Source: Phytophthora sp. 'mugwort'
Taxonomy: Eukaryota > Oomycota > Peronosporomycetes > Peronosporales > Peronosporaceae
DNA length: 64,000 nt
Reading direction: 5' to 3'
NCBI GenBank assembly: GCA_033558025.1
Contig: JAUCEF010000017.1
Coordinates: 62,001 to 126,000, forward strand
Shown here: piece after piece, positions 9,542 to 19,013 of the stretch
How the letters are laid out: each line of letters starts with the position of its first letter
How positions within the stretch are numbered: the stretch's first letter is position 1
Made by a program: the position numbers and the translations under genes
The notes under the pieces: generated by a model
What the model was told of the DNA's origin: nothing
What the model saw: only the letters and a program-made list of their open reading frames with translations
The model's database searches: none

Positions 9542-10256
9542 TAAGTAGGCGTGAGAATCAATACTGTTCTTGCCGATCTTGAACCAGTTAAGCAAGATCG
9601 CTACGATCGGCTGATCCACGCCCAAGAAAGTGGTATCTTCTTCCCCGAGCGTGAGACGCTCCACCAAACTAGAGCTCAGCATATCGCCCAGCGAGAATGG
9701 TCCATTATCATCCACTCCCGAACGCTTTGAACTTCGGGCGGTGCTTCAGTCAGGAAGGGTCGACTCAGCACCCCTTGTACTTCTTTAAACGATCATCGTT
9801 CACCGTCACGACTCGGCTCGATGACTAGGAAACGCCACTCGATAGGCGTACTCGCCAACACTACTCACAATGCGGTAGGGTCCGTGCCACGAGAAAGCGA
9901 GTTTCTTTGTTTTACGTTCGTCATGCCGAGCTCGGAAATATTGGTAGACCCAGAGAAGATCATCTTCCTCAAAAGTCACCTTAACCTGTCCCGCTAGCCG
10001 TTGTCCGTGTCGATCCTGGGCCTTTAGTAATTGCCGCTTAACCATCCTCCTCGAGTCACGAAGCGATATATATAGGCGTCTCCGGTACGGTGTAACTTCG
10101 TTACTCTCCCAATCTTTCGAAGTGTTGAGGAAAGCTAGATCGAGGTGTAACACTGGATCACGTCCGTAAAGACTAAAGAAGGGTGTGTAGCCCAACGCTT
10201 CGTGGTAGGAAGTCTGATAAGCGAAGAGAACTCGAGGAAGATATTGGACCCAGCGT
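9542..10256 (-). pseudogene. Element X integrase C-terminal domain
   Basis: Minus-strand continuation of X integrase: WVQYLPRVLFAYQTS at the right edge, then HEALGYTPFFSLYGRDPVLH and a basic helix, DDLLWVYQYFRA and WHGPYRIVSSVGEYAYRVAF, the SH3-like DNA-binding fold that follows the catalytic core. After a frameshift near 9800 the reading continues through LSSSLVERLTLGEEDTTF and LILTPTY up to the solo LTR. The DDE core lies on the far side of Chronos copy 1, at 22208 and up. Confidence 0.9.
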
Positions 10257-10596
10257 TGTGGAGTGGACCGGCTGAAATTCAGTAGGATCCCAACTCACAC
10301 GCACTGCGCCCAGACACCGATTAACGGAGGGGGTACTCCGACGGCCGTGCAGTTGCTGAGTGGTTCAGCTTGTGTACCGGTCGGCGGGCTGGTACTGCTC
10401 TCTCGTGGACACGAGATGCGCACTTGGTGGGCCTTTGGTGTCCTTGTGGGGACTTGAGAGGGGGTGGATCTGCGCGGGTATTCCTGCGCACAAGATCCTG
10501 TGTTGGTTTGGTCTTAAGCTCGTTGCGTAGACCTTGTGGATCCATAATAGAAATACGAGATCCGGAGTTGTTCCTCCTTGAGGTGTCCTTGCTCCT
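10257..10596 (-). repeat. Truncated 3' LTR of Chronos-like copy 1
   Basis: A direct repeat of 21302-21643, the inner (U5-side) part of the 5' LTR. The remaining 564 bp of the 5' LTR (21644-22207) has no counterpart here: the sequence goes straight into the antisense coiled-coil ORF. No polypurine tract adjoins it. Its first 280 bp differ from the other three LTR copies more than those differ from each other. Confidence 0.8.
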
Positions 10597-12731
10597 GCTT
10601 GAGGCCGAAACGCGCCAAGAAGCAGACCGTCTCCGCGTGGAGGTCCAGGGTTTCGGCGATCCGCGAGCGCGCTACGCTTTGCTAGAAGAATCCAGCGCGG
10701 AGGCGTACACCTGCCTGTAAGACTATGTCCTTGGTCTGAAGCGTCGCTTATCCGACCATGCAGTGCCGCCCAGGCGTTCCGCCCAGGACTGCCCCTTTCC
10801 TTGCGCGAGATCTGCGGGATCAAGCGACCGGGCTGAGGCAGCGATCCGCCGACCTCGAGCAGCAGTGTCAAACCGCTCGGTTCGAGCGTGACACGGCGTT
10901 CAGAGGTCTCTTTCGCCTCAGAAGGACCAAGTGGAACTTCAGCGTAGCCACGAGCAGCGGAAGCAGTATATCCATGATTTGGAACGTGAAGCTTAGAGAC
11001 TGCGGGAAGAGCTGCACCAAGTGCACTAACGGCTCGACGGATCGGTTCCCGCGGCAGATCTGCATGCTGCACGGGTCGATCTGCACGTCCGAGGTGAGCG
11101 GATCCTCGAGCTAGAGAATTTTCCTGACAAGACTGAGCGTCGCCGTGCGGATCTTCACAGGGTTCACGATCCTACCGTGGGCAAGCTAGATGCTGCCCGG
11201 GAAGAGATCGAGCGTCTGAAGCATTCGCTGGGGGCAGCTTACCGAGATCACGCGCGTGCCGAAGATTCGCTGTACGAGACGCAAGACCAACTCCGTAATA
11301 TCCGCGTGGACAACAAGACCCTCGAAGCCGCTCGCGACATGATCGCTCAAGAACTCAAGAGGACCCAGAGTCAGGTGACCCGCGCGAACACCAAGATCTG
11401 CGCCGGCGCTCAAGTTCGGCGAGATCTGGAGTCTGCGGAGGTACAAGTGACTCAGCTCCCTATCGAACACGATCAGGCGCGCCTGGATCTCGCCAATGCT
11501 ATGCAGGAGGGGCAGCAATATTTCAAGGCCTAGAGAGATCTCCGTGAGCAGATCTCCGACATGCAGCAAGCATACCAGCTGGTCCGCCAAGATCTCGATC
11601 GACTCCGCGGTCAGCATGAGCTTCTGTCGCAAGATCACCATGGCCTACTTGGCAAGCACTACTCGGCCGTCATGGAGCGGGACAGCGATCTCGACAACTT
11701 AGCGTCGATTGCCTCGGCCGCCATGCGGATCTCCTCGGTTGTACGTAGCGGTCGGTCTAATTCCGTAAGTCATAGTGACCAGGCTTCTTCCAACTGCCCT
11801 TGAGTCCACCCGCCTCTCCTCGCCACGAGGATCCGAGCCCGCCGAAGAAAGTGCCTCGTTCCTCCTCCCCTGCGGTGAATGGCGCAACTGCCTCCGGATC
11901 GTCCTCGAAGGTGCCTTCAGTCCAACCAGGATCTTCCTTGGATCTCGTTGTTGACGGCGCGGCTGAAGTCGGTGGTGGGGACTACGAGTTCCCAGGCACA
12001 GGATCTGGATCTAGCTCTGATCCCGGTTGCAGCTCCCACCGTAGTGGATCCGAACCGAGCTCGTCGACTCGGACGTGATCTTCGACGACTCCGACGAACT
12101 ACAAATGGCTCTGGCGCGATCCCGATTCGACGCCCGTCGACATAGTTTTTTCCGCGGAGATCTCCGGTGGCGAGGGGTCTCAAGCTACGCCCATCGTGGT
12201 CGACCAAGATCCGAATTCTGCCGAAGCGGAGGAAGAGGTGGATGGTGCGACTCAGGCGGCCGATACACCCGATCCGACCCTTCTGCCGTTACACCCGCCA
12301 CGGATCCCGCTTCCCAGCCGTTCGGTTCTGAGGACTGTTTTCTCCCCGGCTTCCATCAGCCGCGGGTCGTGATCGCGGAAGAGGTAGCACCTTGGGATCC
12401 TTCCCAGATTAGTGTGCTTACCTTCGATACCCTCATGCCCCGGATCCTGATCGACAATCGGGTGCTCCCGATCGGGTGGATGTTTCCTGAGCGTACCAGA
12501 CGTGGGGGGCAACTGGATCCTTCGCGTTACGCTCCGGGATTGCTCACGAAGGAGAACATCCTGGCGCTGTACAGGGAGAAGCCGTGGAAGGCCCTTGGCG
12601 TACCAGCCCTGGAGCCGCTGGCTTTTGATCCACCAGATCCGCAATCACTTCCGCACGGATCCAACTTCCCATCCATCTCGCCAGATTGGCCGGCTTCGCA
12701 TGAAGTTTTCTCCGCCTGCTCCGGATCATGA
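10373..12731 (+). pseudogene. Antisense accessory ORF with long coiled coil (copy 1)
   Basis: This runs opposite to gag-pol, between the chromodomain end and the 3' LTR. The first half is a long, Gln/Glu/Arg-rich coiled coil: EAETRQEADRLRVEVQ near 10605, ARDLRDQATGLRQRSADLEQ near 10800, EEIERLKHSL and DSLYETQDQLRN near 11200-11300, REQISDMQQAYQLVRQDLDR near 11545. A Ser/Pro/Asp-rich spacer follows (11800-12300). The end is a well-formed segment at about 12300-12731 containing TFDTLMPRILIDNRVLPIGW, MFPERTRRGGQLDPSRYAPG and ENILALYREKPWKALGV. Four stops interrupt the coil (10718, 11000, 11027 and 11531 or nearby), plus frameshifts. I recognise no known domain; a gag-like structural or DNA-binding accessory protein is only a guess. 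Confidence 0.65.
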
Positions 12732-13239
12732 GTAGTCTATGGCGTATGCCACTAACTTGGTAGCAGTAGTGATCCGTCTTGCATGTAGTAATCCATTCAA
12801 TATCCATCCTGCTTCGGCTAATTTGGCTTGCGTATGCCGTATCTTGATCGCCCTCAGATCCTCCGTTCATCGTCAGATCCGATATCTTTCAGATCCAAGA
12901 TCCTTGTAGCGAGCTTAGTTATCTCACCAGATCCGCATCACCTGGTCACATGTACACTCACTATCCTTTCCATCTTTACGCATGCAGCCTCGCTGCATCC
13001 TCTCTGCCTCGCTTCATCCGCCGTGGCGACCAACTCGCCAGACGAGAACCCTCTTCCTTCTTCTTTCACGGCCTTCCCGCGGAGCTTCTGCCAACTTCTT
13101 CACGTCCACCCCCAACTTCGTCACGTCCACCCCCAAATCGGGAACGTGGATCCTCCTCCTTCACACCTGCAGCCTTCTTGCAAGCCTTCAACCTCAGTAC
13201 CACCTGCAGCAACCAGCTTGCTACCGTGGCTACCACCCC
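12732..13239. other. Spacer between antisense ORF and pol end (copy 1)
   Basis: About 500 bases between the two convergent reading frames of the element. A plus-strand open frame (12828-13382) runs on into the antisense of the chromodomain, but its Pro/Ser/His-rich translation gives no family pattern. The short direct repeat TTCACGTCCACCCCCAA / TCACGTCCACCCCCAA stands at 13096-13135. Confidence 0.5.
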
Positions 13240-13879
13240 TTAAGCTTCCTCGTGCGACTGCATCGCCTGGAAACGACTCGTTTTGGCCCGACCCTGCAGG
13301 AACTCGTGCAATGGCGCCCCACAGTTCAGATCCGCCTCGTCAACCCAGGTGGGCTCGTCGTAGGCTCGCCAGTATACCTTGAACTCGCGCAGTGATCGTC
13401 CATAGCGTGTTCGGCGACCTGATCTCATGTCGCTAGTCATCTCGACTTCGTACCCCCCCCTTCTTCTAGCTCTCGATCCCAGCTGTCTTCAGGCAACAAC
13501 GTTTCGTCGAAGTCCAGACGCTCCGCCTCATCGGCCGCCAAGCGTGTCGTTGGTCGATCCGGGAATGTTCTCACAGGCTTCAACTTGGACACATGCACCG
13601 CCGGAAAAAGGTGGTAATCTGTTCCAGCTATATCCAGTCGAGCAGCGAAAAGTTGCACCATCTCCAGTACTACGGGAGGGAATGCCACATATGCGCTAGC
13701 TTCCGCGCGTATCCTTCCTTCACTCGATCCAGATATAGCCACACTCGAGTGCCGGCCTCGATCCGATGCGGATCCACGCTGTCATTGTGGCGTTCGCCCG
13801 ATCCGTAATAGCCTTCTTCAGCTTCTCGTTCACGCCTGCTCTCGCCTGCCGGTAATAGCGCTGGATTCGGTACCGCCAT
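13240..13879 (-). pseudogene. Integrase C-terminal domain and chromodomain (copy 1)
   Basis: After a basic linker the minus strand reads TRVWLYLDRVKEGYARKLAH, then the SH3-like part FPAVHVSKLKPVRTFPDRP and, after a frameshift near a C-run at 13450-13457, the chromodomain REFKVYWRAYDEPTWVDEAD ending RFQAMQSHEEA and a stop. In chromodomain retroelements this tail binds modified histone tails and steers integration to heterochromatin. The aromatic cage positions (Y/W of VYWRAY and PTW) are present. At least two shifts split it. Confidence 0.85.
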
Positions 13880-13952
13880 CGGCGGGGATCCCGATCTCGG
13901 CGTCTCGGTTGCCTAGCAGGAGCGTTGCCTCCGTTGCCTCCAGCGTCGTGCG

Positions 13953-14793
13953 TTAATCCCAGTCGTGCGCAAGATAAAACGCGGTGTCACCTTGGATCCG
14001 ATCATGTGCCGTGTTGATAGCGAACGTCAAGCGCTCTGCGTACTCGTCCCAGTCGCGCTGGTTCTCGTCCTCGACATACATCTTGATGGATCTTGTCACC
14101 GTCTGCACCATGCGTTCCGAAGTCCCGTTCGCCTGAGGCCTATAAGCCATGGTGGCTCGCTGTCTCTGGCACAGGATCCGATTGAACGCTTCGAAGAAGT
14201 CAGACATGAAGCCAGGCTCCCTGTCATGCCAGAACACCTTGCTCGCACCGAAGCGTCGAAACACACATTCCTCGTAGGACTCCGCGATCGTTTGGGCTGT
14301 CCGGGACGCACTCGCCTTAGCGATGACGTAACCGGTGAACAGATCCACCCAGATCAGGAGTTTCATATGGTCCTTGTACGACTTGGCCAGTGAGGGGATG
14401 TGATCCATCGCTATAACTTGGGAAGGATAGGTGGCCTGGATATTGCCGGGTGGCTCACCGCGTATAGTCGGTCGCCCCTTGCCAGTCGCGCAATGCACAC
14501 ACTCACCCACGAACCGCTGTACGTTCCTGAAGAGTCCACGCCAATAGAAAACGATCCCGGATCCGCTGATATGTTCGGCTGATCCCCTGATGACCGCCCT
14601 CCAAGCTGACGTGGTAGTGATGCAGTAGATCCTCGTGCAGCGTCTCGGGCACGACCAGACGAAGCAACTCGTCTCTCTCTTCCTCCACCTTCGCAGACGG
14701 CGGCCAGTAGTAGAGTAGATCCTGTTCGTCCATCCCATAGTCAGCAGCCACTTTGCTGCACACCCGAGCTTCGTCTTTTTCCAGATCCATCAC
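13953..14793 (-). pseudogene. Integrase zinc-binding and DDE core (copy 1)
   Basis: The integrase inserts the retrotransposon cDNA. The zinc-binding domain is split between two frames: HHYHVSLEGGHQGISRTYQR (14503-14793 frame) and GECVHCATGKG (13953-14738 frame), giving the H-H-C-C set. The core reads VIAMDHIPSL (first Asp), LLIWVDLFTGYVIAKASASR, HDREPGFMSDFF (second Asp) and AYRPQANGTSERMVQT (Glu), so the DD35E residues survive. It ends near FAINTAHDRIQGDTAFYLAH. One frameshift within the zinc domain disables it. It lies directly downstream of the RNase H segment. Confidence 0.9.
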
Positions 14794-14867
14794 ATCCCCT
14801 GAAGGTACTTCTTGAGGTTCATGATAACTTTTTTTTTCGTCTTGAGCTTGTCGGATCCGATCTACTC

Positions 14868-15881
14868 TCAGCTGGCAGCCTCTTCTTGCAGCACACTGAG
14901 GCTGGTGACCTTCCGGCGGGATCTAGTCGCCATGGCTACAATGCGAAGCGTAGTATCCTCGAGAGCTGCCGTCAGGATCTCGGGTAGCCGATCCAACTTC
15001 ACCAAATCTTTCCCTGTCAGGTCGTCCGTCACTTCTGTACCTGCTTCCCACTGTAACGTCGCACTCGCCGGACTATTTGCGCTGGCGTTCCACGCTCGCT
15101 TGACATGAAGCAGGTCGTGACCGGCCAGGATCTCAGACGGTGTAGAGCCTTCTGCCGCAACAACGTCAACGCGCGCCTCGTCGCCCTTCATCTGTCGGTT
15201 CACCAAGTGGGAGACCCCACAGATCACCAGACGTCCTCGATCCAGTCCTTCTAGCTGGTCAAAGCATAATAACAGCCCACAGTACTCTGCCTCATTGACC
15301 TTTATATCTTCGGCCCATATTGACCACACCTTGACCACCGTCCACTCAGACAATTTCCACACGATAGCACTGAAGGCGCCTCCACCGCGTTTGACTCGGG
15401 CGGATCCGTCGAAACTAGCGACAAGGGGTTCCTCGTCGGGCTTCACTGTAGGGATCGGGGTCTGTACTGCTCGGCGGGGCTCTTTCCGCGGATCAATTGC
15501 TACCAGCGCCTGACCCACTATCGATCGTGGCGTTATACACGCAGCTCCCAAGATCTCATCCCCGCCTTTCATGCACTTAGTGATCGTCCAGGGCGATAGC
15601 AGCATGGCCCATTGTCCGAGCCGCCCTTGGGGCCCTGCAGAGCGGAACAGCCAAGCCAACGTCGAGTGCCGTGTCAGGGTCTTGATTGATCTGCCGACCT
15701 GCATCGAATAACCCAGCTCCAGCATAAGCATCAGCGCTAGTACTTCCTTCTCCACGATGGCGTAGTTCAACTCGTTCGAATTCAATGTGCGGCTCGAGGA
15801 TATCAGGGGCAAGTATATGCCGTCGTGATCCAGCACCAGGGAGGCGGACACTTCCCACTCGCTGGCATAGACGATCCGCAC
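14868..15881 (-). pseudogene. RNase H plus second plant-type RNase H (copy 1), 337 aa open frame
   Basis: An open frame holding two nuclease domains. Residues 1-75 are the retroviral RT-type RNase H (YASEWEVSASLVLDHDGIYL, NYAIVEKEVLALM). Residues about 150-250 are a second RNase H of the plant/archaeal type: VASFDGSARVKRGGGAFSAI (first Asp), VNEAEYCGLLLCFDQLEGL (Glu) and LVICGVSHLVNRQMKG, where the usual GDS has become GVS, so the third catalytic Asp is Val. Dual RNase H is the mark of Chronos-type oomycete and Tat-type plant Gypsy elements. Such enzymes degrade the RNA of RNA/DNA hybrids. Both copies share the Asp to Val change. Confidence 0.85.
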
Positions 15882-15966
15882 AGGCTGTTTCTCCGGATCG
15901 AAGTGTCGAAGATCGGGGTCGTCGCGATCTTGTTTTTCAGTGTGGAGAACTCTGCTCTAGCTCGGA

Positions 15967-16998
15967 TCACTTCGGCTCTGACGCCTCCGGATCTTGATCG
16001 AACTGGGGGTCCCCGCCTTTGAGGATCTCTCCGCCGATCTTCCCTTCGTTGACAGCGATCCCGCTCTCAGCACGCATCGCGGCGAAATCCACTTCTCGCA
16101 GCTCGTACAACACCGACGCGTGCACCACCATGTCTTCAATGAAGCATCCGTAGTAGTTCAGACTACCCAAGAACGACTGCATAGACCGTAGAGATCTCGG
16201 GAATGGCAGATCCACCAGTGCACTGAGATCCTTCGGATGAGCCTCCAAGCCTTCGATGGATACACGATGTCCGAGGTAGTCTACCTTCTTCAGCCCCCAG
16301 AAGCTCTTCGCGACGCTGATCTAATATTCCACTTGTCACAGGCGGCGAGCAGGAGCTTCACTCGTTCGCACAAATGATCCCAGGATCCGTACGTAACAAG
16401 GTTGTCATCGAGGTAGGATCGACGCCCCAGTACGGAAGGTTTGCCTACTTTCTCCGGATCTCCACCTTCGAAGATGGTCCGTTAAGGATCCTCGATCCGC
16501 TGCTGGTGGGATCCGCAAGAAGCCGTACAGTGCGTTGTCGATCAGCCTCTGGTAGATCTGTGGGGCGTTCTTCAATCCAAATGGCATGCGGTTCCACTCA
16601 AACAGGCCAAATGGCGTGGTGAATGCCGAGATAGCACGAGCGCGATCCGTCATAGACACAACCCAGTAGCCGCTCGCAATAACCAGCGAGCAATACTACA
16701 GCATCTTGTCTAGATCCTCAAGCAGATCGTTGATCAGGGGCATCGGGTAGACGATCAGCTTGGTGAGACCGTTGACCAGGTGGTAATCAATATACAACCT
16801 TATGTCCACACCATTCTTCTTGATGATCACCACGATTGTTGATGCCCAAGAAGACGTTTTGTGTCGTATGATCTTGGCCGACAGCAGTCTCTTGAGTAGA
16901 TCCGATACCTTATCGCGGAACTGGGGGGGGGGGCGATCTTTCGCACATGTTGTGCGATTGGGGTGGTTTTTCCAACGTCGATGTCACACACACGCCTA
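15967..16998 (-). pseudogene. Reverse transcriptase (copy 1), frameshifted
   Basis: RT palm and fingers read in pieces on the minus strand: an N-terminal block (FRDKVSDLLKRLLSAKII, then RLYIDYHLVNGLTKLIVYPM), FGLFEWNRMPFGLKNAPQIY (16405-16659), the catalytic YLDD at plus positions 16404-16415, and the thumb/connection LPFPRSLRSMQSFLGSLNYY (15967-16248). The catalytic aspartates are present but the pieces lie in different frames. The G-run at 16923-16933 (11 G on the plus strand, 16 in copy 2) causes one shift. RT copies element RNA to cDNA. Confidence 0.9.
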
Positions 16999-17150
16999 CA
17001 GCCGCAGGAGGCAGCGCGTTGCCCTTGCCGATCAGTAAGTGCTGGTAGGACCAGATAATGTCCCTCGCTGACGAATCTCCTCCTCTGTGTTCACCTCAGG
17101 ATCCCCCACTTGCAGATCCTCGATCCGCACCTTGACCGTGGTGGTGGGTG

Positions 17151-18409
17151 CTACATCCGGCAACACAGCCAGCTCGCTTTGCACTTCTTCAGCGTGCAGC
17201 GTGCCTCCGTTGTGGTAGCAGACCTCGGGATCCTCAACTGGATCCTCCTTCGAGTCGTCATGTGTTTTGTTGCCACCGTCCAGATCCGTTCTTGCCGCTT
17301 CCGTCGGGCGATTTTCCGCGAGATCCTTGCCTCGGCCGCGGGCATGTCCGCGGGATCCTCGATCGGATACTGTGAGGCTTGATCCGACGCCTCCGACGGG
17401 AGATCAACCTTCAGAAGGTTACCTGATTCCAGCAAGTCGATCAGTGGCGATTGTTCGGCCCTCCAGCTTCCGTCGGCCTCGTGAACGGCACCGCTCGCTT
17501 CGGCTTCCCCTGGTGCAGCTTCCCCACCATGCCCGAGCGCGAAACTCCCCTTGGGGCCTTCGCTAGGCGAGGCGCCATTCGCGCGGTCATCGTGGGGCGC
17601 ATTGCGGCCGTCGGGCGTTCCTGGCGATATGAGACCGTGGCCCCGTCCTTGTAGAGGGCCTGGTGACTGGTCGCCTGATCGCCTCATCTTCCCCACTGAA
17701 AGATCACTGACACGCGTCGCGATAGTGACGTCCGTCGGCGGGTCGATCTCGGGATCCCAGCCTCGGGCGGGGTCGTGCGAGGTCTCATTTTGATCGCCGT
17801 CCTCGAACGCATCTGCCGCACCCTCTTGCACCACCGAGGCTTCTCTTGGGCTTCCGTCATATATCGCGACCTTCGCGCCGACTGTCCATCCTGCATGCAC
17901 GTCACCGATACCGGGTGCACGAGACAGGGCGTGGTTACGCTCATGTCTCAAATCAGGTGTCACATTGGCTTCTGTCCCCGACTTGCATTCAGAGGGCGGG
18001 TCACCGCCACCCGGTACGCCTCTTTGCGCTCGTCCTCACTTCCTGTGGGTTCAGGTGCCTTCGGTCGCGGCAGGATTCTGGTCGGCGGGTCTTACTCCAC
18101 CCGATCAACTGCGGGTTCCAGATCCGGCGCTGGCGGCGCCGCTACTACGGCGGATGCTGCATCCGTAGTGGATTCCCACGCCAGGGTTTGTCACTCGGCG
18201 TAGCGCCTGGATCCTACAAAGACGATGCCTGGCTGGCGAGGAACGTGATCCTCGGTCAGCCACAATCCGATCTGCTCGTCCGTGTTCAAGATCAGCTTCG
18301 TATCGCCCACGTTCGTGAGATGTAAGTAGCGGATCCGGCCTGGGCCTTTAACTAGGGTGGGCACCCAGTGCTCAGCACGAACTAACCACAGCTTTTCATT
18401 GTCGGACAC
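17151..18409 (-). pseudogene. Protease-RT linker region (copy 1)
   Basis: Near 18191-18409 is a conserved block following the protease: KLWLVRAEHWVPTLVKGPGR, YLHLTNVGDTKLILNTDEQI, VPRQPGIVFVGSRRYAE. After a shift comes a 270 aa open frame (17151-17963) that is Asp/Glu/Gly/Pro-rich and of low complexity (for example DPARGWDPEIDPPTDVTIAT), ending in a basic segment. This is the spacer typical of oomycete Gypsy polyproteins. No enzymatic motif was seen. Confidence 0.65.
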
Positions 18410-18463
18410 ACAGATCCGCAGCGGGAGCTCCAGGATTCTGCTACCCTACCATCAGATGCTCGC

Positions 18464-18989
18464 CTACAAGCACCGAGCGGGACCTGTCGTTGAAGGTCTG
18501 GCGGCATCCCTGCAACATGATTCGCACCTCGTCGGCAGGCACATGGATCTGTCGCCGAGATCCAGCCGGATCCCAGCCGGAACCATGAAGTCCATGCCAA
18601 GGATAGCTTGGTAGTCAGGCGGCAGATCGTCTCCCACCCAAACGTCGTAGAAGTACACCAAGGATCCCGCCAAGGTAAGCTTGATCCGTGTGGTCCTTCC
18701 GCGACATACAGCTTTACACCAATTCCGAGGCATTCTTGACTCTGACTTGTGTCGATATGGCATCCTACCTTACGAGCAAGGCGGCGTCGATGATCGACAC
18801 CTCGGATCCTGAATCAAGAAGCGCCACAGCTTCGACGTTGTTGATCTTGCTGTTCGATTTCGCCTGGTTGAAGCGTTTGTCGGGGACATGGTACTTCCAG
18901 TATCCGCGCGACTCCCCGGGCCGCAGATCCAAAGTCATCGTGACCTCGGATCGTCGGTAGTCGTCAACCGGTCGAAGACTTGCAACCAT
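18464..18989 (-). pseudogene. Aspartic protease (copy 1)
   Basis: Retropepsin-like protease that would cut the gag-pol polyprotein. The active-site motif reads EAVALLDSGSEVSIIDAALL (D-S-G), followed after a stop or shift near 18763 by the flap and core, ending YQAILGMDFMVPAGIRLDLG. Family length of about 100 residues is nearly complete, but in two frames. Confidence 0.8.
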
Positions 18990-19013
18990 AGCCGTACGTT
19001 TCTTATGAAGTTC

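Noticed and set aside
10365..11072. 235 aa minus-strand open frame under the antisense ORF, and its copy at 40076-40828
   Set aside because: Low-complexity Arg/Pro/Ala translation, shadow of the coiled-coil frame; no family pattern and it crosses the LTR boundary.
12828..13382. 184 aa plus-strand frame between antisense ORF and chromodomain
   Set aside because: Pro/Ser/His-rich with no recognisable motif; copied in element copy 2 only as part of the duplicate. Kept as spacer, though it might be a continuation of the antisense ORF.
15967..16248. RxLR-like strings (RSLR in RT connection; RSLR before the chromodomain at about 13400)
   Set aside because: They lie inside retroelement pol frames without a signal peptide or EER motif. 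No open frame in the window combines a signal peptide with RxLR-EER or an LFLAK motif.
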